Shown: piece after piece, positions 1 through 6,203 of the stretch | Layout of the letters: every line of letters begins with the position of its first letter | Position numbering within the stretch: position 1 is the first letter of the stretch | Assembly: GCA_964550025.1 (NCBI GenBank) | Contig: CAZJYI010000200.1 | Span: 1 to 18,072 of the forward strand | DNA from: CAZJYI01 sp964550025 | GTDB lineage: Bacteria > Verrucomicrobiota > Kiritimatiellia > UBA8416 > CAYOBW01 | Length of the DNA stretch: 18,072 bases | Direction: 5' to 3' | The notes under the pieces: generated by a model | The model's input: the letters and a program-made list of their open reading frames with translations, nothing else | What the model was told of the DNA's origin: nothing | Databases searched by the model: none | Position numbers and translations under genes: made by a program

Positions 1-8
1 ATTACGAG

Positions 9-93
9 TGCCAACGGCAGTAATGTTGCATGTTAAGACGTGACCCCTAAACCCTATGACCCCTAAACCCTAAACCTATTGATGACGTTGGGC
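9..93 (+). other. possible attC recombination site (integron cassette boundary)
   Basis: The right end has a GTTGGGC box (87-93) that fits the attC core consensus GTTRRRY. The left end has TGCCAAC (9-15), close to its complement. Inward of these boxes G16, C18, A19, A22, A23 and T24 pair in register with C86, G84, T83, T80, T79 and A78, giving the broken outer stem expected of attC. The central part is a CCCTAAA-like tandem repeat with no self-complementarity, which is atypical. The lipoprotein start codon follows 41 bp later, the usual cassette layout. The site could also be a chance match. Confidence 0.35.
41..72. repeat. 16-bp tandem repeat, telomere-like CCCTAAA content
   Basis: Two perfect head-to-tail copies of TGACCCCTAAACCCTA lie at 41-56 and 57-72, followed by a partial AACCTA. 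The unit contains the heptamer CCCTAAA. The repeat sits inside the possible attC site at 9-93. No function can be read from it. Confidence 0.9.
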
Positions 94-133
94 GACTTGC
101 AGTGGAACGAGACGATTGTCTTGGAGGTGTTGC

Positions 134-745
134 ATGAGCGATCAAATGAAGCTGGGGACTCCCCTTCTCATAGGGGCCGTTGCAGTCTCACTCGGACTGA
201 GCGGCTGTGCAGCTCGCGATGCTGGGCCGGCGAGGTTGGACCAAGGCGGATTGGGTGAAGAGTACCCTCGCATTGCCGGTGGCCTCGAATTGGAGATTTC
301 ATTCGGTCGAGCTCGCGTTTCCGCGACAGATCCTGTTCCAATCACACTCACCTACATGAACCGTGGCGACAAAGCCCTTCTGCTGTGGGCAAACGGCTTG
401 GCAGCGAATGGGGGATTCGCAGGAGAGACATTTGTCGTTGCAGGGCCTGATGGTACGCATACGTACGAGTTCTTTGGTGTAGATCCGATGATCGAAGCGC
501 ACGGCATAGAACCGGCGGGCAAGTGGACAAGGGAAATCCCTGACCTCCGCGCCGCGCTCACGGGAGGTGGGGTTCTTGTGGATCGCGAGATCCCCGACGG
601 CACAACTCGGTTGTGGACCCCATTTCAGAAACGCGGAGAGTACTGGGTCAGAGTTGTCTACATCGCTGTCGCACGCGACTCGAATATCGAAAATGTATAC
701 AAGGGTGCCGTCCGAAGCAACACGGCGACAGTGATTGTTCAGTGA
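134..745 (+). CDS. putative lipoprotein of unknown function (cassette gene)
   Basis: This 203-residue protein begins with a short charged segment, a hydrophobic stretch (about residues 9-22) and a lipobox LSGC with the lipidated Cys at residue 25, so it should be processed by signal peptidase II and membrane-anchored. The mature part has alternating hydrophobic residues and several Gly/Tyr/Trp positions (for example a PITLTYMNRGD segment) and looks like an all-beta, possibly Ig-like, domain; I do not recognise a named family. The ATG at 134 is chosen because GGAGGT (123-128) lies 5 bp upstream; an in-frame TTG at 116 would lengthen the protein by six residues. It stands alone between two attC-like sites in the same orientation as its neighbours, as expected of an integron cassette gene. 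Confidence 0.75.
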   Translation: MSDQMKLGTPLLIGAVAVSLGLSGCAARDAGPARLDQGGLGEEYPRIAGGLELEISFGRARVSATDPVPITLTYMNRGDKALLLWANGLAANGGFAGETFVVAGPDGTHTYEFFGVDPMIEAHGIEPAGKWTREIPDLRAALTGGGVLVDREIPDGTTRLWTPFQKRGEYWVRVVYIAVARDSNIENVYKGAVRSNTATVIVQ

Positions 746-757
746 GGATTCCCGCTC

Positions 758-816
758 GCCCAACAACTGCATGGAGCCGCCGCGGAAGGGCGCGCGGTTC
801 ACGCGTGACATTGGCC
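758..816 (+). other. attC-like site, 59 bp
   Basis: The left arm starts with GCCCAAC (758-764), a perfect RYYYAAC box. The right arm ends in ATTGGCC (810-816), matching its complement except for degenerate positions, including the first base of the normally invariant GTT. Inside, GCATG pairs with the complement of GCGTG offset by one unpaired G on the left arm, and a GC-rich stem closes the centre. Length, orientation, a spacer of about 4 bp and the one-sided unpaired base all fit attC. The ATT in place of GTT could reduce recombination. Confidence 0.5.
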
Positions 817-835
817 AAAAGAACTCACTTGCAAG

Positions 836-857
836 ACGGTGCTATATGTAGTACCGT
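836..857. promoter_or_regulatory. palindromic operator-like site before the PIN toxin gene
   Basis: A 22-bp near-perfect palindrome of the form ACGGT-n-CTA-n-AT-n-TAG-n-ACCGT is centred at 846.5 and ends 6 bp before the toxin ATG. There is no Shine-Dalgarno sequence before that ATG. A TTGCAA (829-834) and a TACCGT (852-857), spaced by 17 bp, could be -35 and -10 boxes overlapping the palindrome. Autoregulation by the ribbon-helix-helix antitoxin is the obvious inference. Confidence 0.5.
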
Positions 858-863
858 AACATC

Positions 864-1283
864 ATGACGAAGCGCAGAGCAGTTGTGGATACGAACGTCT
901 TGCGTGCGGGGCTCCACTCCTCGTCGGGCGCGTCATACCAAATCCTGCGCCTGATTGAGCGTGGTCGAGTGATCCCGCTCCTGTCGACGACGCTTCTATT
1001 TGAGTACGAGGACATACTGAAGAGACATCAGAAGGCGCTCGGCCTATCGAACCGAGCTATCGAGGACGTCCTCGATGGATTGTGCGCGCGAGGGGAATGC
1101 CGCAGGATTCACTTCTTGTGGCGACCCGCGCTCTCAGACCCAAAGGACGATCACATTCTGGAACTTGCGGTTGCGGCTGGCAACGCGGACGTTGTGACAC
1201 ACAACGTGAGAGACTTCGCCGCGGCGGCGGATTTCGGAATCCGAATCATGACACCGGCGAAGCTGTTGGGAGAGATGAAATGA
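864..1283 (+). CDS. PIN-domain ribonuclease toxin
   Basis: A 139-residue protein of the 'putative toxin-antitoxin toxin component, PIN family' type. The PIN signature VVDTNVLRAG is at residues 7-16 with the metal-binding Asp9. Further acidic positions are Glu47/Glu49 in a FEYEDIL segment, Asp95/Asp96 in PKDDHILELA, and the HNVRDF segment near residues 113-118 with Asp117. PIN proteins are Mg2+-dependent RNases, usually cutting tRNA or mRNA. The stop overlaps the next start by ATGA (1280-1283), so the two genes are translationally coupled. Toxin-first order is less common but known for PIN pairs. It is unlike VapC in that the partner is a ribbon-helix-helix protein encoded downstream. No Shine-Dalgarno sequence is visible, so the mRNA may be leaderless. 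Confidence 0.85.
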   Translation: MTKRRAVVDTNVLRAGLHSSSGASYQILRLIERGRVIPLLSTTLLFEYEDILKRHQKALGLSNRAIEDVLDGLCARGECRRIHFLWRPALSDPKDDHILELAVAAGNADVVTHNVRDFAAAADFGIRIMTPAKLLGEMK

Positions 1284-1516
1284 GTGCACTGAATCTGCGA
1301 CTGCCCGATTCGATCCACAGACACATCAGGGACATTGCGAGACGGGATGGTGTGTCAATCAACACGTTTATCACGTCTGCCGTGGCAGAGAAGATCTCGG
1401 CTATCACAACGGAAGACTATATCTCCGCCAGGGCGAAGAAGGCGCGCAAGGGCGCATTCAAGAAGGTGCTGGATCGTGTGCCTAAACGTGAGCCCTTGCC
1501 CGGCGATGAGCTCTGA
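1280..1516 (+). CDS. ribbon-helix-helix antitoxin partner of the PIN toxin
   Basis: A 78-residue protein. Residues 1-40 give a short beta strand (ALNLRLP) followed by two helices (SIHRHIRDIARRDG, then SINTFITSAVAEKI), the arrangement of an Arc/CopG/HicB C-terminal-type DNA-binding fold. The tail (about 45-78) is Lys/Arg-rich and then Pro-containing, likely disordered and toxin-binding. The ATG at 1280 overlaps the toxin stop (ATGA). A longer upstream reading in the same frame lies entirely within the toxin gene and is not used. It probably neutralises the PIN toxin and represses the pair through the palindrome at 836-857. Confidence 0.8.
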   Translation: MSALNLRLPDSIHRHIRDIARRDGVSINTFITSAVAEKISAITTEDYISARAKKARKGAFKKVLDRVPKREPLPGDEL

Positions 1517-1523
1517 CCTGATC

Positions 1524-1600
1524 GGCCAACAAGACACATGGACGGCTACAAATCAACCGCGCGGACGCGGTTGATTTGAGCGTCATGTGCGGCGTTGGCC
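1524..1600 (+). other. attC site (integron cassette recombination site), best of the set
   Basis: Outer boxes GGCCAAC (1524-1530) and GTTGGCC (1594-1600) are exact complements and nearly fit RYYYAAC/GTTRRRY. They are followed by 4-nt unpaired spacers (AAGA and the opposite GGCC-to-CACATG gap), then paired CACATG, ACG and CT blocks, with single extra G, G and A bases on the left arm only. The centre is a perfect 13-bp stem (1549-1561 with 1566-1578) with a CGGA loop. Paired outer boxes, unpaired spacer, one-sided extrahelical bases and a terminal stem are the known attC single-strand fold recognised by IntI. The site lies 8 bp after one cassette gene and before the next. A plain terminator is less likely because there is no T-run. 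Confidence 0.75.
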
Positions 1601-1628
1601 TGACGACAAGAGAGACATTGACATCAGG

Positions 1629-1668
1629 GGTTATGTGGAGGAGTATAGCTATAGATATCCACATAACC
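1629..1668. promoter_or_regulatory. two-tier palindromic operator upstream of the MazEF-like pair
   Basis: An outer perfect 11-bp inverted repeat, GGTTATGTGGA (1629-1639) and TCCACATAACC (1658-1668), encloses an inner perfect 10-bp palindrome TATAGCTATA (1644-1653). Both share the centre 1648.5. The site ends 14 bp before the antitoxin GTG and just 4 bp before its ribosome binding site. MazE-type antitoxin/toxin complexes are known to repress their own operons at such sites; that this is the operator is inferred. Confidence 0.6.
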
Positions 1669-1682
1669 TAGCGGAGGACACG

Positions 1683-1916
1683 GTGAGAACGGTACAGATG
1701 ACACTTGATGAGAGCTTGGTGCGATCCGTGGACCGCGTCGTGAAGAAGATGCACACGACACGCTCGGCCTTCACCCGCGATGCACTACGTGCCGCGCTGG
1801 ATAAGTTCAACGTTTCCAGGCTCGAACGTCAGCATCAGAAGGGCTACGAGATTCACCCTGTCAACAAGGCTGAGTTCAGCGTCTGGGAAGATGAACAGGC
1901 GTGGGGTGACGAGTGA
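1683..1916 (+). CDS. ribbon-helix-helix antitoxin, MazE-like
   Basis: A 77-residue protein. The N-terminal half has the ribbon-helix-helix pattern: strand TVQMTLDESLV, helix SVDRVVKKMHT, turn TTRSAF and helix TRDALRAALDKF. The C-terminal part is acidic and Trp-containing (SVWEDEQAWGDE), the typical toxin-binding tail of MazE-type proteins. The start is taken as GTG at 1683 because GGAGG (1673-1677) lies 5 bp upstream; a longer in-frame reading from 1587 would run through the attC site and the operator. It overlaps the toxin gene by ATGA (1913-1916). It should bind and inhibit the MazF-like toxin and repress the pair. Confidence 0.8.
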   Translation: MRTVQMTLDESLVRSVDRVVKKMHTTRSAFTRDALRAALDKFNVSRLERQHQKGYEIHPVNKAEFSVWEDEQAWGDE

Positions 1917-2227
1917 AACGGGGCGAAGTCCGATGGTACAAATTTGCCTCGCCAGACAAGAAGCGCCCCGTTCTGATTCTCACTCGAGACTCGATTCTCC
2001 GTTATCTGGGCGAGGTTACGGTCGCCCCCATTACCGCAACGGTCAGAGACATCCCAAGCGAAGTGTCTCTCTCGACAACTGACGGCATGCATCGCGACTG
2101 CGCAATCAACTGCGACCACATACAGACGGTTTCCAGGGGAAAGATCGGGGCGTTGATCACTCAACTGTCTCCCACACAGATGAACGCCGTCACCAAGGCC
2201 ATCGGGTTTGCCCTCAATCTCTGGTAA
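1913..2227 (+). CDS. MazF/PemK-family endoribonuclease toxin
   Basis: A 104-residue protein, the usual length for MazF. It starts with the family hallmark KRGEVRWYKF, followed by DKKRPVLILTRDSIL (the conserved RPVLIL strand with a substrate-binding Arg), VTVAPITATVRDIPSEV and CAINCDHIQTVSRGKIGALI. The segment CAINCDHIQTV corresponds to the family's 'S..xxxQixti' region. MazF enzymes cut single-stranded RNA at short motifs and slow growth when the antitoxin is lost. Here the gene is the second of a coupled pair (ATGA overlap). Two toxin modules in adjacent cassettes fit the known enrichment of such modules in integron arrays. Confidence 0.88.
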   Translation: MKRGEVRWYKFASPDKKRPVLILTRDSILRYLGEVTVAPITATVRDIPSEVSLSTTDGMHRDCAINCDHIQTVSRGKIGALITQLSPTQMNAVTKAIGFALNLW

Positions 2228-2245
2228 GCAAGAAGGACAAGACAG

Positions 2246-2300
2246 GTCAACCAGACAAATCCAGCGTACGCGCTGGAGCGTGCCGCTGATTTGCGACGGG
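2246..2300 (+). other. degenerate attC-like remnant or stem-loop after mazF-like gene
   Basis: GTCAAC starts the left arm and a GACGGGC-like end (about 2295-2301) resembles a decayed GTTGGGC box. CAAATC/GATTTG pair, and a central CCAGCG-tacg-CGCTGG hairpin (2261-2276) closes the fold. The right arm carries about 11 extra bases, so the symmetry is poor. It lies where the third cassette should end. Simple terminator function is an alternative, but no T-run follows. Confidence 0.25.
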
Positions 2301-2332
2301 CTCTGAGTGAAGATGATGAAGAGAACTGAGCA

Positions 2333-2410
2333 ATTTGCAGTCGTCGCTCCCTTACCGCCTTCTTCTCACTTGCCCCGGACGCAACCGGGGCCGTAAACTC
2401 CTCTGCAAAT
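2333..2410 (+). promoter_or_regulatory. dyad-rich leader of the purine permease gene, with possible promoter
   Basis: ATTTGCAG (2333-2340) and CTGCAAAT (2403-2410) form a perfect 8-bp outer inverted repeat. Inside it lies a perfect 7-bp stem, GCCCCGG (2372-2378) with CCGGGGC (2385-2391), loop ACGCAA. TTGCCC (2370-2375) and TAAACT (2394-2399), 18 bp apart, could be -35/-10 boxes with the GC dyad in the spacer, as in operator-regulated promoters. The sequence does not match the conserved core of the purine riboswitch. The rest of 2301-2468 holds no gene. Confidence 0.3.
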
Positions 2411-2468
2411 CCCCTACTGATCACCGAGTGCTCGGACCTCTACGGCATACCGGGCAAGGGAGAGTGCG

Positions 2469-3929
2469 ATGCAGATCAAAGAATGCTTCAACTTCAGACT
2501 CGCTGAAAACGGAACCACCGTGCGGACCGAGATCCTGGCGGGGGTCACGACCTTTCTCACGATGGCCTACATCGTCTTCCTGCAACCCGCCGTGCTCTCT
2601 GGAGCGCTCTTCGGTTTCGAGACCGGAATGGATTTCGGTGCGGTGACGGTGGCCACCTGTCTCTCTGCCGCGCTTGCGACCATCATCATGGGGCTCTACG
2701 CGCGCTACCCGATCGCACAGGCGCCCGGCATGGGCGAGAACTTCTTCTTCGTTTTCAGCGTTCTCCCCGCCGCTGCTGCGCTTCCCGCCGTCGTCTCGGG
2801 TGATGTGCAGTCCTGGCAGGTGGGCCTCGGGGTCGTCTTTGTGTCCGGCGCGATCTTTCTCGTGCTGTCCCTGCTACGCGTACGCGAGGTGATCGTCAAT
2901 GCGCTGAGCCCCAGTCTCAAGAACGGGATTGCCGTCGGCATCGGACTTTTCATCGCGTTCATCGGCCTGCAGAATGCCCAAATCATCATCAAGGATCCCG
3001 GCACGGCCGTGAAACTCAACAGCCACTTCATCTCTCCCGATCACTTCATCTTCTTTGTCGGGTTGATCGTCATGTCCGCCCTGCACGTGCGCAGAGTGCG
3101 CGGCTCCATCCTCATCGGCATCGCGGCTACAACCGTGCTGTCCATCGTCCTGCACCTCGTCTTCACCAAGGGACACGTCGCCATCACCGAGCTGGCTGCC
3201 ATAAAGGAGTCGATGCTGATAACGCGCTTCAAGATGCCGGAGAGTCTCCTCGCCAGCAGCAGCTACGTGTCGGCGCCCCCTTCGCTGAAGCCCACCTTCT
3301 TCGCGTGCTTCAAGGGCATGGCGCTGGCCTTCTCACGGCCGATGCTGCCGCTCATCGTCATCTTCCTATTCATGGACATGTTTGACACGGTCGGCACGCT
3401 CATCGGGGTCAGCGAGCAGGCCGGCTTCATCAAGGACAACAAGCTGCCGCGCGCGCGACAGGCGTTGCTCTCGGATGCCGTCGGCACGGTGGCCGGAGCC
3501 TGCCTCGGAACGAGTACGGTGACCAGTTTCATCGAGAGCACCGCCGGAGTCGAACAGGGGGGCAGAACCGGCCTCACCGCACTCACGACCGCCGCCCTCT
3601 TCCTGGTCGCGATCTTCATCAGTCCCATCATCGAAATGGTCGGCAGCTATCCCCCCATCACGGCCCCCGCGCTGATCCTAGTCGGCGCCATGATGATCCA
3701 GAACGTGCGCAAGATCGAGTGGGAAGACTACTCGGAGAGCATCCCCGCCTTCCTGACCCTGCTCGGAATCCCCCTTACTTATTCCATTGCCGACGGCCTC
3801 GCCTTCGGCTTCATCAGCTACCCCCTCATAAAGCTCCTCGGCGGACGCGGACGCCAGATCAGTTGGCTGATGTACTTCCTCGGCGGCGTCCTGCTCGCAT
3901 ACTTCCTCCTCATCAGGGCGCGGGTCTAA
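2469..3929 (+). CDS. NCS2-family (AzgA-type) purine/nucleobase permease
   Basis: A 486-residue integral membrane protein of the guanine/hypoxanthine/adenine permease branch of NCS2 (AzgA/PbuG-like), which import purine bases by proton symport across the inner membrane. Family features visible are the N-terminal TEILAGVTTFLTMAYIVFLQ, the APGMGENFFFVFSV segment of the substrate-binding region, MFDTVGTLIGVSEQAG with the conserved Asp-Thr-X-Gly, GTSTVTSFIESTAGVEQGGRTGLTA (near residues 350-375) and a long string of hydrophobic segments fitting the 12-14 helices of the family. Length is slightly above the usual 430-470. The ATG at 2469 is supported by AAGGGAGAG at 2456-2464. It is a single gene with no purine enzymes next to it. 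Confidence 0.92.
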   Translation: MQIKECFNFRLAENGTTVRTEILAGVTTFLTMAYIVFLQPAVLSGALFGFETGMDFGAVTVATCLSAALATIIMGLYARYPIAQAPGMGENFFFVFSVLPAAAALPAVVSGDVQSWQVGLGVVFVSGAIFLVLSLLRVREVIVNALSPSLKNGIAVGIGLFIAFIGLQNAQIIIKDPGTAVKLNSHFISPDHFIFFVGLIVMSALHVRRVRGSILIGIAATTVLSIVLHLVFTKGHVAITELAAIKESMLITRFKMPESLLASSSYVSAPPSLKPTFFACFKGMALAFSRPMLPLIVIFLFMDMFDTVGTLIGVSEQAGFIKDNKLPRARQALLSDAVGTVAGACLGTSTVTSFIESTAGVEQGGRTGLTALTTAALFLVAIFISPIIEMVGSYPPITAPALILVGAMMIQNVRKIEWEDYSESIPAFLTLLGIPLTYSIADGLAFGFISYPLIKLLGGRGRQISWLMYFLGGVLLAYFLLIRARV

Positions 3930-4186
3930 CGACGGGCCGGCCAGTTGTGTCGCGCTCTCCTTCACCCGGCACAAGAGGCTACCGGAGAATTGAACGGGTA
4001 TAGCGGAACGCGCCAAGCGCTCCGATCTCCTGAGGACGCAGCATCCCACCCAAAACACGGGGCAAAAACGAGTTGGCCTCGGATACGGCAGCCTGCTACT
4101 CTACGGATTGCTCGTGTGACCCGGCTCCTCCCGGCCGTGGCGCGCATGGGCGGCTTTTTTTTGGGCTTGGCGATACGGACGGCGAT
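3930..4186 (+). other. noncoding stretch between permease gene and lipid operon
   Basis: No supported gene lies in these 257 bp. It contains a GGCCGGCC palindrome (3935-3942) just after the permease stop and an eight-T run at 4155-4162. Open frames here are short and lack ribosome binding sites. A promoter for the following operon should lie here; the only pair I can offer, TTGGCC (4073-4078) with a TACTCT-like box 18 bp later, is weak. Confidence 0.5.
4134..4162 (+). terminator. weak terminator-like element with T8 run
   Basis: GCCG (4134-4137) can pair with CGGC (4151-4154), directly followed by eight T residues (4155-4162). The stem is only 4-5 bp with a long loop. It sits 25 bp before the operon's first start codon, so it could end read-through from the permease or act as a leader attenuator for the operon. 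Confidence 0.25.
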
Positions 4187-4576
4187 ATGCTGCGAAACGA
4201 GATACAGGACTGCCTTCAGGCATTCGAGGCCACGGACGACGGCATCACGGCCTCGTTCGTCTTCCCCCCCGAATTCACAGGCTTTGACGGGCACTTCCCC
4301 GGCAACCCGATACTGCCGGGCATCTGCACCATCCAATCGGCCGCGCTCATGCTCGACCGGGCGAAATGCTGCCGCACACGTATACGCACCATCCGCTTCG
4401 CCAAGTTCTTCTCGGTCGTCCAACCGGGCGAAACGCTGGACATGATGTGCCGCCCCGACCCGAACGAACCTGAAAGCGTCCGCGCTACGGCCAGGTGCGG
4501 CGATAGAAAGATCGCGGATATCGGACTTGTCGTCACGTATTCCCCGGCGCCAGAAACGGGTAGCACGCCCACATGA
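4187..4576 (+). CDS. FabZ/FabA-like hotdog 3-hydroxyacyl-ACP dehydratase homologue
   Basis: A 129-residue hotdog protein with the family signature GHFPGNPILPG (residues 35-45), containing the catalytic His36. FabZ-type enzymes dehydrate 3-hydroxyacyl-ACP to trans-2-enoyl-ACP. In canonical members the acid partner (Glu/Asp) sits five residues after the PG; here that place is Gln50 (codon at 4334), so activity may be altered or lost. The ATG at 4187 is preferred because it gives the normal family length; an upstream TTG at 4073 would add 38 unrelated residues. The preceding GGACGG is only a weak ribosome binding site. The stop overlaps the thioesterase start (ATGA, 4573-4576). It resembles the ApeI-type dehydratases of aryl polyene clusters in size and context. 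Confidence 0.8.
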   Translation: MLRNEIQDCLQAFEATDDGITASFVFPPEFTGFDGHFPGNPILPGICTIQSAALMLDRAKCCRTRIRTIRFAKFFSVVQPGETLDMMCRPDPNEPESVRATARCGDRKIADIGLVVTYSPAPETGSTPT

Positions 4577-5046
4577 AGCCTCGCAAGACGGGACAGTACT
4601 TCGAGCGAGAACCGGGCGCTCCGCCCCCACTCAGCGTCCGTCTCAATCGCCGTGTCGCGTTCAACGAGGTCGACGTCATGGGCATTGCCTGGCACGGCCG
4701 CTACGCCGTCTATTTTGAAGAAGCCTCCACCGAGCTCCGGCGGCGCTGCGGTCTCACCTACGAGGCCTTTCGGGACGCCGCCGTTCGCGCGCCGATCGTG
4801 GAACTGCACGTGGACTATAAGCAGCCGGTTTTCCTCGACGAGCTGATCACCGTCGAGGCGACACTCGTCTGGACCGAAGCGGCCCGGCTCAACACCGAGT
4901 ACCGCATCCTCAGGCAGGACGGTGCCCTGGCGGCCACCGGCAGCACGGTGCAGCTCTTTACGGATGCCGCCACCGGCGAACCCTTCATCGCCACTCCTGA
5001 ACTGCTCGAAACGTGCCGCGAACGCTGGCAGAAGGGCGAGCTGTGA
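4573..5046 (+). CDS. 4HBT/YbgC-type acyl-CoA/acyl-ACP thioesterase
   Basis: A 157-residue single hotdog domain. The segment FNEVDVMGIAWHGRYAVYFE (residues 30-49) matches the 4-hydroxybenzoyl-CoA thioesterase signature, with the conserved Asp34 in the active-site position, His41, and the start of the central helix (EEASTELRRRCG). VDYKQPVFLDELITVEA (about residues 78-95) is the family's second conserved block. Such enzymes hydrolyse acyl thioesters and could release the product of the pathway or edit wrong intermediates. The N-terminal extension of about 20 residues is not part of the domain. It overlaps both neighbours (ATGA at 4573, GTGA at 5043), placing it firmly in the operon. Confidence 0.85.
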   Translation: MKPRKTGQYFEREPGAPPPLSVRLNRRVAFNEVDVMGIAWHGRYAVYFEEASTELRRRCGLTYEAFRDAAVRAPIVELHVDYKQPVFLDELITVEATLVWTEAARLNTEYRILRQDGALAATGSTVQLFTDAATGEPFIATPELLETCRERWQKGEL

Positions 5047-6161
5047 ACCCCGTCGTCGCACATGTCGATATGACGACGGCCTACGGCCGCGGACTGGATG
5101 CGTGCTGGAAAGGGCTCCTGGACGGACGTCACGCCCTGTCGCCGGTAACCCGGTTCGACACCAGCCATCACCGCACACGCTGGGCCGGGACCGTCGACAC
5201 GCTCGATCCCGATGCCGAAACCACGCTCTGCATGCAGATGCTCACACCGCTTCTGGATACCGTGCGTCCTCACCTCGACCCCGAGACCGTCGTCGTTCTC
5301 GGGTGCACCAACGGCGAAATCGATCTGCTGCAGCGCGCCGTGTTCGGCAACGACGGAACCGCGCAGCAGAGCCGCTTCACCGTCTTCCTCGAGAAGATCG
5401 AGCGCACCCTCGGGCTCCCCCCCGGCGGGACGGTAGTCTCGGCCGCCTGCGCGTCGGGGGCGGCCGCGCTGGCACAAGCGGCATCCATTGTCCAGTCCGG
5501 GAACCGGAACAGCGCCCTGGTCGTCTGCAGCGATTGTGTCTCGGAATTCGTCTTTGCCGGATTCTCCTCGCTCATGGCACTCGCCCCGAAAACCGCGCAG
5601 CCCTTCGACGCCGGGCGATCGGGGCTCACCATCGGTGAGGCCGCCGTGTGCGTCCTGGTCTGCAACAGGCCGTATGCGCAGGCGCGCGATCTCGAGCCGC
5701 TTGCAGAGATCGCGGGATGGGGTCTCACCAACGACGCCAACCACATGACGGGGCCGTCCCGCGACGGCGGCGGTCTGGCCGAGGCCATCGGCAAGGCCCT
5801 CGCGGCAGCCGGGAAACCACCGCGGGCCATCGCTTCCATCTGCGCGCACGGCACCGGTACGGTGTACAACGATTCCATGGAAATGAAGGCGCTGCGCCGC
5901 GCCTTCTCGGATATTCCGCGGCCTACCTACTCGGTCAAGGGCGCCATCGGTCACACCATGGGACCCGCCGGCCTCGTGGAAGTCGGCATCGCCATGCGGG
6001 CGCAACGGGAACGCATGGCGCCCCCCACGGTCGGGTGCCGCCAGGTCGACCCGGAGGCCGAGGGCTGGGTGGCGCCGCACTCGCAACCAACGGGTACCGG
6101 ACCGGTACTGTCCACGAACTCGGGCTTTGGAGGAATCAATGCGGCCGTCGTCCTGCGTTGA
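5043..6161 (+). CDS. beta-ketoacyl-ACP synthase (FabF-like, complete triad)
   Basis: A 372-residue ketosynthase with all catalytic residues: Cys136 in VVSAACASGAAA (codon 5448-5450), His269 in CAHGTGTVYND, and His304 in SVKGAIGHTMGPAG with the preceding Lys299. The C-terminal NSGFGGINAAVVL is the usual glycine-rich end. It condenses malonyl-ACP with an acyl primer. It is about 40 residues shorter than FabF, mainly near the N-terminus, like the ketosynthases of specialised type II clusters. GTG at 5043 is taken as start because it overlaps the thioesterase stop (GTGA); an in-frame start at 5013 inside the previous gene is unlikely. The housekeeping fatty acid neighbours (fabD, fabG, acpP) are absent. 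Confidence 0.9.
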   Translation: MNPVVAHVDMTTAYGRGLDACWKGLLDGRHALSPVTRFDTSHHRTRWAGTVDTLDPDAETTLCMQMLTPLLDTVRPHLDPETVVVLGCTNGEIDLLQRAVFGNDGTAQQSRFTVFLEKIERTLGLPPGGTVVSAACASGAAALAQAASIVQSGNRNSALVVCSDCVSEFVFAGFSSLMALAPKTAQPFDAGRSGLTIGEAAVCVLVCNRPYAQARDLEPLAEIAGWGLTNDANHMTGPSRDGGGLAEAIGKALAAAGKPPRAIASICAHGTGTVYNDSMEMKALRRAFSDIPRPTYSVKGAIGHTMGPAGLVEVGIAMRAQRERMAPPTVGCRQVDPEAEGWVAPHSQPTGTGPVLSTNSGFGGINAAVVLR

Positions 6162-6203
6162 CGGGACGGCGCGACGCCGGGAAAACGCCTTTTCGGGGAA
6201 GTC

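Noticed and set aside
41..78. Telomere of a linear or eukaryotic chromosome
   Set aside because: Only two imperfectly telomeric units occur and they are followed by bacterial genes with Shine-Dalgarno sites.
299..811. Minus-strand open frame opposite the lipoprotein gene
   Set aside because: It would cross the attC-like site, is Cys/Arg-rich without a motif, and lacks a ribosome binding site.
1549..1578. Rho-independent terminator of the PIN toxin-antitoxin pair
   Set aside because: The 13-bp stem is strong but no T-run follows, and the flanking complementary boxes make an attC reading fit better.
2333..2468. Purine riboswitch before the permease gene
   Set aside because: The stems do not form the three-way junction with the conserved loop and junction bases of that class.
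4815..6086. Long open frame on the minus strand (423 codons) across the thioesterase and ketosynthase genes
   Set aside because: It is a high-GC shadow: Arg/Gly/His-rich composition, no family motifs, and it lies opposite genes with clear catalytic motifs.
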